Shown piece by piece: positions 53,246 through 63,403 of a DNA stretch of 64,000 bases. Position 1 is the stretch's first letter. The number at the start of each line of letters is the position of its first letter. Origin of the DNA: Candidatus Accumulibacter affinis. Its GTDB lineage: Bacteria > Pseudomonadota > Gammaproteobacteria > Burkholderiales > Rhodocyclaceae. The stretch covers positions 682,001-746,000 of the forward strand of contig JADJOT010000009.1 in NCBI GenBank assembly GCA_016713625.1, read 5' to 3'. The notes under the pieces are model-generated. The model made no database searches. It had not been told where the DNA came from and saw only the letters and a list, made by a program, of their open reading frames with translations. Position numbers and translations under genes: made by a program.

Positions 53246-53644
53246 GACCAGTCAGTGACAGTGAGGTAAACATTGATTTCCAGCCGGATGCCGGGAATCA
53301 TGGCAAGGGCGGCGACCGTCTGCTGGCTGCTATTTCTTGCACCAGGGCGCGGGTCGGCGCGGAGGCGAATTTTCCCATGCTTTGCGGATTGGCGATAGCA
53401 GGCAATTCCGCGCTTCCGCGCTTCCGCGCCGTCCCATACGCATCGCGGCAGCCCCCAGTCGGGTTGTTGCGGAGCAGCCGCTTTTGCAGCCAGCAAGCAA
53501 CGGGCAAGGCTTGGCCAGTGAACTTGCCAGCGCCGTCGACGATGGCGTCGTACCGATCGCGACCGGAAGCCCGGGCTGATCAGCCGAAGAAGGTCCGGGA
53601 AGGCAGTCAGCGGGCCTCGCTTGGTCAGCCGATGCTGCCGACGC
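53246..53644. other. leuC upstream gap
   Basis: About 400 bp. No gene was recognised. A leader role (attenuation or regulator binding) is possible, since it lies upstream of the leu operon, but no leucine-rich leader peptide with a terminator was found. Confidence 0.4.
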
Positions 53645-54025
53645 TCATGGCAGCTCCGGCGGAGCTTCCTCGGACGGGGTTTCGGCGTCGTGGCGATGCT
53701 TGTGATCGTGCAGTCGTCCGAGGGTGCTTTCGATCATGCGCGCCAGCTTGTCGGCGGCAGCGTCAACGGATTGGTGGACGGTGGCGGCGTGCGCAGTCAC
53801 GGCAAGCGGCTGATAGTTGGCAAGACGAGCCTCGAGCAGGCAGCGCTTGTCGCTCTGTCCAGTCTTGTGACTTTTTGCTGGCCCGTTTTCGTCGCTCAGA
53901 TGTACTTCAACGCGCGTGAGGTGATCGCTGAGGTGGCTTAAAGCGTGTTCCACGATACTTCGCACGTGTGCCGCCAGCGCTTCATGACCGGCAATATGGT
54001 GATCGGTATTGATCTGTATTTGCAT
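53645..54025 (-). CDS. hpf: HPF/RaiA family ribosome-associated protein
   Basis: 126-residue ribosome hibernation/sigma-54-modulation family protein. MQIQINTDHHIAGHEALAAH, the helix VRSIVEHALSHLSDHLTRVE and VHLSDENGPAKS form the beta-alpha fold, though the sequence is divergent. The C-terminal HDHKHRHDAETPSEEAPPELP is His- and acid-rich and may bind metal. GGAGAAG precedes the ATG. It stands alone. Confidence 0.75.
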   Translation of the reverse strand: MQIQINTDHHIAGHEALAAHVRSIVEHALSHLSDHLTRVEVHLSDENGPAKSHKTGQSDKRCLLEARLANYQPLAVTAHAATVHQSVDAAADKLARMIESTLGRLHDHKHRHDAETPSEEAPPELP

Positions 54026-54707
54026 GCGCTTCTCCAGGTGTTGGTAAGGGCTCAAGGCCCGGCCGATGGCCGCGAAGGGGTAAGCTCCGCGGCTGTGGAC
54101 GGGATGATCGCGACGGCTGTGATCAGCCAGGGTTCCATCGATGGAGCACAGCTTAGCTGAAATGTCCTGATCTGTACCTATGCGAGCGCACAGAAGCCAG
54201 CCCGGCAGCAAAGGGACAGGGTATGCGGCGAGAGCCTTTTCGCCTGCCACGACGATGCCATCGAGGAGGCACCCTCTTGGGCAGAGGATCGTTCGCTGGT
54301 ACAATCTCAATACTGGCACAAGTGGCTTCAAGTGGTTTCGTTTCGGCTGCGTGGCTTCGGTGTAGCGCCGCGGCGGCAGCGAGCAGGCCATTCGGCTGGC
54401 CCGTATACCCTCTACCAGTCTGCTCAGGGTGCTGATCAAGGATGTGCTTGCATGTTCCTTGACCGATGCCGCGTGCGTCGATGGCCAGCGCTCGCGAGGG
54501 TGGTTTTGATCAGCAGAGTAGTATGCAATCTCAGTAGAATGGAGTTGGAATGCAATCGCCACCATGGCCGGACCTCACCAGGGGTTCACTCGAAGTCCCG
54601 GCGACTACAGGAAGAGCGGGGGAACGCGACGCAGCGAATCCTCAAGAATTCCCTGCACCGCCGCGCCTTTTTGCTTTCCGCTTCGCCGGCGCACTCTGTC
54701 AGCACCC
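54026..54707. other. Gap upstream of glgX
   Basis: About 680 bp. Both strands have open frames but none looks like a gene. It probably contains the promoters for hpf (minus) and glgX (plus); no confident -35/-10 pair was found. Confidence 0.45.
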
Positions 54708-56840
54708 ATGTCTAAAGCGCTAACCGCTGTCTGGCCTGGCAAGCCCTATCCCCTGGGCGCCACGTGGGACGGCGAAGGGGTCAATTTTGCCTTGTTCGCC
54801 GAGCACGCGGATAAGGTCGAGTTGTGCCTGTTTGATGGCAGCGGACGACACGAACAACAGCGCCTCGAGCTGGGCGAGCAAACCGATCAAATCTGGCATG
54901 CCTACCTGCCCGAATTGCGTCCCGGCCAATTGTACGGCTACCGGGTCCATGGTCCTTACCGGCCGGAGGAGGGGCACCGGTTCAATCCGCACAAGCTGCT
55001 GCTCGACCCCTACGCCAAGGCGATTGTCGGCGCCATCGCCTGGAGCGATGCCCAGTTCGGTTACCGCATCGGCAGCCCCCGGGAGGACTTGAGCTTCAGC
55101 CGTCGCGACAGCGCACCCCGCATGTTCAAGTGCCAGGTGATCGATCCCGGCTTTGATTGGCAGGGGGACCGCCGCCCCAATGTTCCCTGGCATCAAACCG
55201 TCATCTATGAGTTGCATGTCAAGGGCTTCACGCGCCTGCACCCGCATGTTCCGCCCGAAATGCGCGGCACCTATGCCGGGCTGAGCACCGCGCCGGTCAT
55301 CGACCACCTCAAGCGCCTGGGCGTTACCGCGGTGGAGTTCCTGCCGCTACAGACTTTCGTCGACGACCGCCATCTCCTGGACCGCGGGCTGAAAAACTAC
55401 TGGGGCTACAATTCCATCGGCTACTTCGCCCCCGATCCACGCTATTCGGCCAGCGGTCGTGTCGACGAATTCAAGCAGCTGGTCAAGACCCTGCACGCCG
55501 CTGGCATCGAAGTCATTATGGATGTGGTCTACAACCACACCGCCGAGGGCAACCATCTGGGGCCGACGCTGTGTTTCCGCGGCATTGACAATGCCGCCTA
55601 TTATCGCCTGATGGCGAGCGACCCCCGCTACTACATGGACTACACCGGCTGTGGCAATACCTTGAACATGATGCATCCCCGGGTATTGCAACTGATCATG
55701 GACAGCCTGCGCTATTGGGTAATCGAGATGCACGTCGATGGTTTTCGCTTCGATCTGGCAGCTGCCCTGGCCAGGGAACTGCACGAAGTGGATCAACTCG
55801 GCGCCTTCATGGACATCATTCACCAGGACCCGGTGCTGTCGCAGGTGAAACTGATTGCCGAGCCCTGGGACCTGGGGGACGGCGGCTATCAGGTGGGCAA
55901 CTTTCCGGTCGGCTGGACCGAGTGGAATGGCAAGTATCGGGACGTCGTGCGCGATTACTGGCGCGGCGAGGGAGGGCTGATGGGCCAACTGGCCTACCGT
56001 CTCACCGGTTCCAGCGATCTGTACCAGCACAGTGGTTGCCGACCTTATGTCAGCATCAACTTCATCACCGCCCATGATGGCTTTACCCTGTACGATCTGG
56101 TCAGCCATAACGACAAGCACAACGCGGCCAATGGGGAAGACAATCGCGATGGTGACTCGCATAACCGCAGTTGGAACTGCGGTGTCGAAGGCGATACAAC
56201 AGACCCCGAGGTGCTCCGATTGAGGCAGCGGCAGCGCCGTAATCTGCTGGCGACGCTACTGCTCTCGCAAGGCGTGCCGATGCTGCTGGCGGGCGACGAA
56301 ATGGGACGCACCCAGCACGGCAACAACAACGCCTATTGTCAGGACAATGAACTGAGCTGGGTCAATTGGGAGCTGGCCTGGATGTCCGACAACCAGGAGC
56401 TCCTTGAATTTACACGTCGCCTGATCGAGCTGCGCAACCAGCATCCGGCGCTGCGCCGGCGGCACTTCTTTCAGGGGCAGCGCATCCGCGGCGCCGGCGT
56501 CAGGGACATCATCTGGCTGCATCCGGACGCAGGCGAAATCAGCGATCAGGACTGGGATCATCACCATGCCCGTTGCTTTGGCCTGTACCTGGTCGGCGAG
56601 GCTCTGGAAGAGCAGGATGGACTCGGCCAGTGGGCCAAGGACGATGATTTCCTGCTGCTGCTGAATGCCCATCACGAGGCTATCCGCTTCACTCTGCCGT
56701 GGAAAGGGGACTGCGAACTTGTCCTGGATACCGCCCTGCCCGGATGTGGCACGGTTCGCCAAGTCAGCGACCCGTCTTATGATTTGGCGGGGCGTTCGCT
56801 GGCGCTGCTGACCCAACGGCGGTCGGCTGGCCAAGTGGCG
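54708..56840 (+). CDS. glgX: Glycogen debranching enzyme GlgX, no stop before treZ-like part
   Basis: About 711 residues, GH13_11 isoamylase-type. The N-terminal CBM48 (GKPYPLGATWDGEGVNFALF) is followed by the catalytic barrel: DVVYNHTAEGN, EMHVDGFRFDLA (nucleophile), LIAEPWDLG (acid/base), FITAHDGFTLYD (third carboxylate). All are intact. It removes alpha-1,6 branches from limit glycogen. The frame does not stop at the expected end (AGRSLALLTQRR) but continues into the TreZ-like protein, whose GTG (56841) is in frame. Either a genuine fusion or a missing stop codon. Confidence 0.92.
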
Positions 56841-58637
56841 GTGCCCCTACTGCGCCGGCGTTATTTCATGCCCTTCGGTGCGCAAGTGCTGGAAGGCGGG
56901 CGGGTTCGCTTTCGACTGTGGGCGCCGGCGGCCCAACGGGTGGACCTGTTGCTGCAAAAAGCGGGGCTTGCGCCAGCGTCCTGCCGATGGAATCCAGAGA
57001 AGCGGGCTGGTACGAATTGACCAGCGACCAGGCGACGGTGGACGATCTCTATCGCTATCGGATCGATGGCTTTAACGAAGTCCCCGATCCAGCCTCCCGT
57101 TACAATCCCCAGGGCGTACACGGTCCCAGCCAGGTGATCGAGCCGGGACAGTTCCTCTGGAGCGACCGCGACTGGCGGGGCCGGCCCTGGGAGGGAAGCG
57201 ATTATCTACCAGCTGCATGTCGGCGCTTTTACCCCACAGGGCAGCTTTGCGGCGGTCAAGGAACGACTGGACTACCTGGTGGAGCTGGGCGTCACGGCGA
57301 TTCAACTGCTGCCGGTGGGTGCTTTTGCCGGGGCGCACAACTGGGGTTATGACGGAGTCCTTGCATTCGCTCCCGCCGCCAGCTATGGCCATCCGGACGA
57401 GCTGAAAGATCTGGTGCAGACCGCCCACCGCAAGGGATTGATGGTCTTGCTTGATCTCGCCTGCCACTATTTCGGTCCGGAGGGAAATTACCTGTCGGTC
57501 CCCGCGCCGGAGTTCTTCTCCGGGCGCGCGACCGGCCTGGCCGGCAGGAGCATCGATGTCACGCGGGCGGTCGGACGCGAGTTCGTCATCCACAATGCGC
57601 TGTACTGGTTGGAGGAGTTCCACCTGGATGGCCTGCGTCTGAATGCGGCACTGCTGCAAGAGCACGCGGGCGAGGTGGATCTGTTGGCGGCGCTGGCCGA
57701 TGCTGTGCGAGAGGGGCCTGGCAAACACCGTTATTGCCACTTGCTGCTGGGTCATGATCAGCGGGCTGCCCGCTATCTACAATGGGATGATCACAGCGTT
57801 CCGCGCCACTATGAGGCGGTCTGGAACGACGCTGCCCAGCAGGCCATGCAGGAAGTGTTGACCGCCGCATCGGCAGGTGCGGCCGCTACTGCCCGAACGC
57901 TCGACCAGTTGGGCGTCTTTCTGAGCAGGGGGTTTGCCGCCGCCGGGTCGGATTGTCTGCTGCCCACCGCTTTCGTGACCTTCCTGCAGGACTATGCCCG
58001 GATCGGCGATCGAGCACTCGGTGAACGTCTCCACCAGTTGACGCCAGCGCGGCCACTCGGTGCCATGGTCGCCACCTCCCTGTTGGCGCCAATGCCGCCG
58101 GCGCTGTTCATGGGCGAGGAATTCGCCGCCGCGCAGCCGTTCCTGTATTTTTGCGACTTCAACCCCGACCTCGTCAAGAACATGGCCATCAACCGGCGCA
58201 AGTCCTTTGCCCATCTCCAGGGGTTTCGCACGACCAGGACCCGGGCACGCATTCCAGACCCCATGGAGGCGGCCACTTTTCAGCGTTGCCAGCTGGACTG
58301 GAATAGTGTGAGCCAGTCACCGCATGCTGACTGGCTGTATTTCTATCGCCGCCTGCTGGCTGTTCGCCAGCGGGAAATTTGTCCGCGGTTGGCTGGCATG
58401 CATGAAGAAGCCGTTCGCTATACCTTGATCGGGGAGCGAGGCTTATCGATCCGGTGGACGCTGGGTGACGACTCCGTACTGACCCTGTTGGCCAACTACG
58501 GCGTGGTTCCGCTGGAAGGACTGCAACGACCGGCAGGCACGGTCCTCTGGGCCGAGCCAAGCGAAGCCGATCCTGCGCTGACTCAAGGCCGGCTGCTGCC
58601 ATGGTCGGTGGTATGGTTGCTGCGGGTTGTTGCTTGA
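56841..58637 (+). CDS. TreZ-like GH13 protein lacking catalytic residues, frameshifted
   Basis: About 600 residues. MPFGAQVLEGGRVRFRLWAP is the N-terminal domain of malto-oligosyltrehalose trehalohydrolase, then ASRYNPQGVHGPSQV, YQLHVGAFTPQGSFAAVKER and NWGYDGVLAFAPAASYGHPD. Two switches of frame, near 56958 (A/G run) and near 57190 (GGG), must be bridged. The active site is abolished: VYNHFGP is ACHYFGP, the nucleophile GLRLDA is GLRLNA, the acid/base ENDDN is GHDQR, and the NHDQ aspartate region is DYAR. All three catalytic carboxylates are gone, while the fold-defining sequence is kept. Probably a binding or regulatory pseudoenzyme in glycogen metabolism (inference). No treY or other treZ is seen. 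Confidence 0.8.
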
Positions 58638-58716
58638 TGCCAGTCACGAAAGTCCATGCCGTTGACCTTGTAGGTAGGTCACCACCGATTGATCCTCACC
58701 GAGGGAAGCAAAAATC

Positions 58717-60888
58717 ATGAAAGAAGCCAAATTGAATGACGAACTGATCCGCATCGCCGAGGCTCGCCACCACGATCCATTCGCCGTGCTGGGAAGGCAT
58801 CCTTGCGCTGCGGGAGTGGTGGTGCGGGCCTACATCCCGCATGCGACGGAGGTGTCCATCGCAGAAGGCAATGTGCCGCTGGAACGTATTCCGGATTCCG
58901 ACTTTTTTGAGTGGCAGGGTTCCGGCAAGGAGATTCCCGAACACTATCGCCTGATCTGGCGCGATACCTGGAATCACGAGCATATTGCCCACGATCCTTA
59001 CACCTACCTGCCCCAGATCCCGGACTTCGATCTGCACCTTTTCGGTGAAGGCAAGCATAGCCATGCCTATAATTTTCTGGGGGCAAACGAACATCAGGTC
59101 GCCGGCGTCGCCGGCGTCCTGTTCGCTGTCTGGGCACCCAATGCCGAGCGCGTGAGCGTCCTCGGTGACTTCAATCACTGGGACGGTCGTCGCCACCAGA
59201 TGCGCGTGCGTCCGGGGAGCGGGGTATGGGAGCTTTTCATTCCCGACATCGGCCACGGAATCCTTTATCGCTTCGAGATCAGGAACCGGAGCAGCGGCGA
59301 GGTGCTGCTGAAATCCGATCCCTACGGCCAGCGCTTCGAGATGCGGCCGGGAAATGCATCGATTGTCAGTCCTCGTTCCACTTACCTGTGGCAAGACCTG
59401 GCCTGGATGGAGCGGCGCGCCGGGGCCGACTGGCAGCATGCGCCGATGTCCACGTACGAGGTCCATCTCGGTTCCTGGCAGCGTGGCTACGAAGGGGAAT
59501 TCCTCAATTACCGCGAGTTGGCGAGACAACTGGTCGACTATGTAACCCGGATGGGCTTCACTCATATCGAACTCCTGCCCATTACCGAGCATCCCTTCGA
59601 TCTTTCGTGGGGCTACCAGGTCACTGGCTACTTCGCGCCGACCAGCCGTTTTGGCGCACCGGACGACTTCCGTTACTTCGTTGATCTCTGCCACCAGAAT
59701 GACATTGGCGTGATTCTCGACTGGGTTCCCGCGCATTTCCCCAAGGATGCCCATGCCCTGGCGAGGTTCGACGGCACGGCGCTCTACGAGCACGAGGATC
59801 CGCGCAAGGGCGAACATCTGGACTGGTCGACGCTGATCTTCAACTTCGGCCGCAACGAGGTGAAGAACTTCCTGATTTCCAGTGCCGTGTATTGGCTTGA
59901 CGAGTTTCATATCGACGGTTTGCGGGTGGATGCGGTCGCTTCCATGCTCTATCTCGATTATTCGCGCACCGAATGGGTGCCCAATCAATACGGCGGCCGG
60001 GAAAACCTCGAAGCCATCGAGTTTCTGCGCGAATTCAACGCTGCGACCCACAAGGAATCTCCCGGCACGCTGATCATCGCCGAGGAATCGACGTCCTGGC
60101 CGCAGGTGACGCGGCCGACCTACATTGGCGGACTGGGCTTCGACATCAAGTGGAATATGGGCTGGATGAACGATACCCTGCGCTACATGGCGCAGGAACC
60201 GATCCACCGCCAGTACCATCATGACCTGCTTACCTTCAGCATGCTCTATGCGTTTTCAGAGAATTTCATGCTGCCTTTCTCGCATGACGAAGTGGTGCAT
60301 GGCAAGGGCTCGATGATCAACCGCATGCCCGGCGATGAATGGCAGCGTTTCGCCAATCTGCGGCTGCTCTACACCTACATGTTCACTCATCCGGGCAAGA
60401 AACTTCTTTTCATGGGCACCGAATTCGGTCAAGGTCTGGAGTGGAACAGCGCGGGCGTTCTCGACTGGTATGTCTCGAGTTTCCTTTGCATACCGGTATG
60501 CAAACGCTGGTGAAGGATCTCAATCACCTGTATCGCGGCTCGCCCGCCCTGCATCGAAACGAGTTTGAGTGGCAAGGGATTCGAGTGGATCGATTGCCAT
60601 GATTCCCAACAGTCGATCCTGAGCTTTGTCCGCCAGGCCGACGACGAATTCGTGGTGGTGATCGTCAACTTCACGCCAGTCCCGCGTATGGATTACCGCA
60701 TTGGCGTGCCGCAAGCGGGCAGCTATCGCGAGATCCTCAACTCGGATTCGCATTTCTATGGCGGTAGCGATGTGGGCAATGGCGATACGCCGCTGCTTGC
60801 CGAGGAAGTGCCGTGGATGGGCCGCCCGTATTCGCTGTCCCTGACGGTGCCGCCGCTTGCCGGCGTTGTCCTGGCGCTGAGCGCCTGA
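58717..60888 (+). CDS. glgB: 1,4-alpha-glucan branching enzyme, two 3' frameshifts
   Basis: About 720 residues when bridged. The N-terminal module (HHDPFAVLGRHP) and CBM48 (VWAPNAERVSVLGDFNHWDG) precede the GH13_9 barrel. DWVPAHFPKD, FHIDGLRVDAVASMLYLDYS (nucleophile), LIIAEESTSWPQVT (acid/base) and LPFSHDEVVHGKGSM are complete. Downstream the frame breaks twice: near 60475, where a C is missing and LEFPLHTGMQTLVKDLNHLY continues, and near 60570, where a G is extra and GFEWIDCHDSQQSILSFVRQ continues to LALSA. The C-terminal domain is conserved in both new frames, so sequence error or very recent mutation is likely. It introduces alpha-1,6 branches in glycogen. Confidence 0.92.
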
Positions 60889-60976
60889 TGCTGCGCAGCA
60901 AGCACAGGGGAACGTATAGTCGGAAAAAGCGTGCGTGGCTGGCTGCGCGAGCCGCGCACGCATCACCATTTAGCCT

Positions 60977-62179
60977 ATGATCCTATCACTGTTGACCTTT
61001 GCCTCGGCGTTCCTGATCGAGGGACTCGGAACCTGGATTTCAATAATCGGTCTCTCGAGCCTCTTTAGCGCCGATCCCATCATCATCGCATTGGCGACGG
61101 CGCTTGACCTAGGCAAGGTGGTCACCGTTTCCTTCCTGTACAAACGCTGGAGCACGGCACCCCGGATGCTTCGCGCCTACATGATTCTGGCCACGGCGGT
61201 GTTGATGATCATCACCTCTGCTGGCGCGTTCGGCTACCTCTCCGCTGCTTTTCAGGGAGCCATCAAGGATACCCGGCAACAACAAGTCCTGGTCACCGCA
61301 ATCGCGGAGGAGAAGGCGAAGCTGGAGGCGCGCAAGAAAGAGATCGACACCCAGATAGCCAGGCTTCCCTCAAACAACGTGCGCGGGCGGCAAAAGCTCA
61401 TTGCTGCCTTCAAGGGTGAAGCGGATCGCATCAACCTGCGCCTGCAGCAACTGGACGCGGAACTACCGAAGTTGCGCGTGCAGGAGATCGCCATCCATAC
61501 CCATGCCGGACCCATAGTCTACATTTCACAGGCGTTCGACGTGTCACTGGAGCAGGCGGTCAAGTACGTGATCCTGGTCATCATCTTTGTCTTTGACCCG
61601 CTGGCGATCGCGCTTCTGGTGGCTGGCAACTTCCTGTGGGAGACGCGCGCACGAGAACGGCGGGTGGCGGCAGACGCTTCCGGGCAATCCGACAAGGTGA
61701 CGGAGCCGCCTCCAGAAACGCCGGGTGACCTTGCCGAAGTGGCAGCAGGCCGTGCGTCCTGCGAATTGACAGACCGAGTCGGGGTATCGACTCCCGGCAA
61801 CGAAGTACCAGAAGACAGGGGTGCGCTTCCTACTGAACGGGGCCGATCACCGGTTCACGTGGAAACATCGCAGGAGCTGAGCGAGCAGCCGGGAATTCAG
61901 GCACCCCAGCAAGCACCCCAGCAAGCACCCCAGCAAGCACCCCAGCAAGCACCCCAGCCAACAAGCTCGCCCAAAATCGACGGAGGACTTGCGGACGCCA
62001 ATCGGGAAATGACCATCACGGCGGATGAGCCAACTCCCACCACCCGAAATCGGGAGCAAGCGATTCGTGAGACCGCCTACTACCTCGCCGAGAAGCGCAA
62101 ATTCAAGGACGGCGCACCTGCCGAAGACTGGGTTCGGGCAGAGAAAGAGCTCGAGAAAGATCGGCACACGGTGTATTGA
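60977..62179 (+). CDS. Four-helix membrane protein with coiled coil and DUF2934 tail
   Basis: 400 residues, family not recognised. Predicted helices at about 3-29, 35-55, 66-90 and 196-220; between the third and fourth lies a charged coiled coil (about 95-170; AIAEEKAKLEARKKEIDTQI). The cytoplasmic tail is low-complexity with five AP-QQ repeats. The end (about 363-395; IRETAYYLAEKRKFKDGAPA then EDWVRAEKEL) matches DUF2934. The layout resembles uncharacterised phage- or plasmid-encoded membrane proteins (inference). No operon partner. Confidence 0.65.
   Translation: MILSLLTFASAFLIEGLGTWISIIGLSSLFSADPIIIALATALDLGKVVTVSFLYKRWSTAPRMLRAYMILATAVLMIITSAGAFGYLSAAFQGAIKDTRQQQVLVTAIAEEKAKLEARKKEIDTQIARLPSNNVRGRQKLIAAFKGEADRINLRLQQLDAELPKLRVQEIAIHTHAGPIVYISQAFDVSLEQAVKYVILVIIFVFDPLAIALLVAGNFLWETRARERRVAADASGQSDKVTEPPPETPGDLAEVAAGRASCELTDRVGVSTPGNEVPEDRGALPTERGRSPVHVETSQELSEQPGIQAPQQAPQQAPQQAPQQAPQPTSSPKIDGGLADANREMTITADEPTPTTRNREQAIRETAYYLAEKRKFKDGAPAEDWVRAEKELEKDRHTVY
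61901..61960. repeat. Five 12-bp tandem repeats in coding sequence
   Basis: GCACCCCAGCAA repeated five times (last unit slightly changed), coding for repeated Ala-Pro-Gln-Gln in the low-complexity tail of the membrane protein. Copy number probably varies by slippage without breaking the frame. Confidence 0.9.
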
Positions 62180-62188
62180 TGCCGCTCC

Positions 62189-63193
62189 TCAGCGTACCAG
62201 GTCGGGCAGACTCAGAACCAGGTCACGAAAGGTTTTCCGCGCGGCTGGTAGATCGCCCTTCTTGCAGGCCGCATTGCCGTCATCGCTGAGGATGTGGATC
62301 GTACGGTCGCCGGTAGCCGCGAAGAGAGCCTCCGGGTGCATGTTGCCGAAGTCGATCTGCTTGATCCGCTGCGGCGAATCAGCGACTCTGCCGGTCCAGG
62401 TATACAGGGCAAAGCCTTTGCCGCTGCCCTTGCCGTTATCAAACGGTCCGGCGACGATCAGGAAACGCGAGTCCACCCATTCGATACTGCGAATTCCCCT
62501 CTCGCCGAGGTCGAGCGCAATCAGATCGCCAAAAACCGGCGCCGCGGCTTTGTCGATCACCTCGGCTGGATTCCTTAGCGGTAGCAGCAGGGCCTTGCCT
62601 TTGGGCAGTGGATTACGGAAGCCGATCAGTAGCTGCCCCTCGCGCGTCGCCGCAAGGCCTTCGATGTTCAGGCCACCGGGGTCTTCAGGCGCTGTCTGCA
62701 AAGCACTGGCCTCGGCCAGCAGCGCAAAGCGCGGGTCGGCGAGGAGGTCGCGGAGGAGTCCCTTGTACGGCGGCGTGCTCAGCGCCTTCACCGTTGGCCC
62801 GGCGGCGGTGTCGACCACCTCGGTGGCAAAGAAGCGTTGCCGTACTTCCTGAACCTTGCCCTTGGTGTTGCGTGCGTGCGAGGCGATCCAGTAGATCCGG
62901 TTGCCGACGCGCGCCGCACCCTCGATATCGGCTTCCTTGAGCTTGCCGTCTGGCTGGCGATTGCCCAGATAGTCGATCAGATCGACGCCCGGGAGGATGG
63001 CGTCGGGTTTGCCGTACTCGTAGATGCTCAGGACATCGAGGTCGTCGTCAGCGACGACGAAGTTCCTGGGGCCGATGGCGACGGCGGCCGAAGCGTTGCA
63101 CAGACCACGGTAAAGCATCACTTCGGCGCCGACGGGCGCAGTGCTCAGCAGCGACGCCAGGAGCAGGGCGGTGGCAGGAATCGGGGATTTCAT
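62189..63193 (-). CDS. DUF3616 secreted protein
   Basis: 334-residue exported protein. Signal peptide PATALLLASLLSTAPVGA; then DUF3616 features: VMLYRGLCNASAAVAIG, FVVADDDLDVLSIYEYG, DIEGAARVGNRIYWIASHAR, LNIEGLAATREGQLLIGFRN. Related to beta-propeller phytase-like/esterase-like repeats. No catalytic residues can be pointed to. Convergent with the membrane protein gene. Confidence 0.85.
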   Translation of the reverse strand: MKSPIPATALLLASLLSTAPVGAEVMLYRGLCNASAAVAIGPRNFVVADDDLDVLSIYEYGKPDAILPGVDLIDYLGNRQPDGKLKEADIEGAARVGNRIYWIASHARNTKGKVQEVRQRFFATEVVDTAAGPTVKALSTPPYKGLLRDLLADPRFALLAEASALQTAPEDPGGLNIEGLAATREGQLLIGFRNPLPKGKALLLPLRNPAEVIDKAAAPVFGDLIALDLGERGIRSIEWVDSRFLIVAGPFDNGKGSGKGFALYTWTGRVADSPQRIKQIDFGNMHPEALFAATGDRTIHILSDDGNAACKKGDLPAARKTFRDLVLSLPDLVR

Positions 63194-63403
63194 GGCAAGC
63201 TCCTGGCGAGGATGGGGAGACCAGTATAGCCTCGGCCACGCCTGGAAGCGCTGCTTTACGGTTGGCACTGCCGCTTCTGCCAGCACCGCTGAAGCAGCGG
63301 CGGCAAGGGCGGGTTGTCAAAAAGCTGCCGGGAAGCGATTCTCAAAACGCCGCCGATAGGTCACAATCGTGGTTTGGGGAAACCGTGCCGGGGGAGGAAG
63401 TGC

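Noticed and set aside
54026..54707. Upstream in-frame extension of hpf and of glgX
   Set aside because: Extensions are Arg/Pro/Ser-rich and unconserved, and the chosen ATGs match the family starts.
61901..61960. Tandem 12-bp repeats as a CRISPR
   Set aside because: Units are contiguous, without spacers, and code for Ala-Pro-Gln-Gln in frame.
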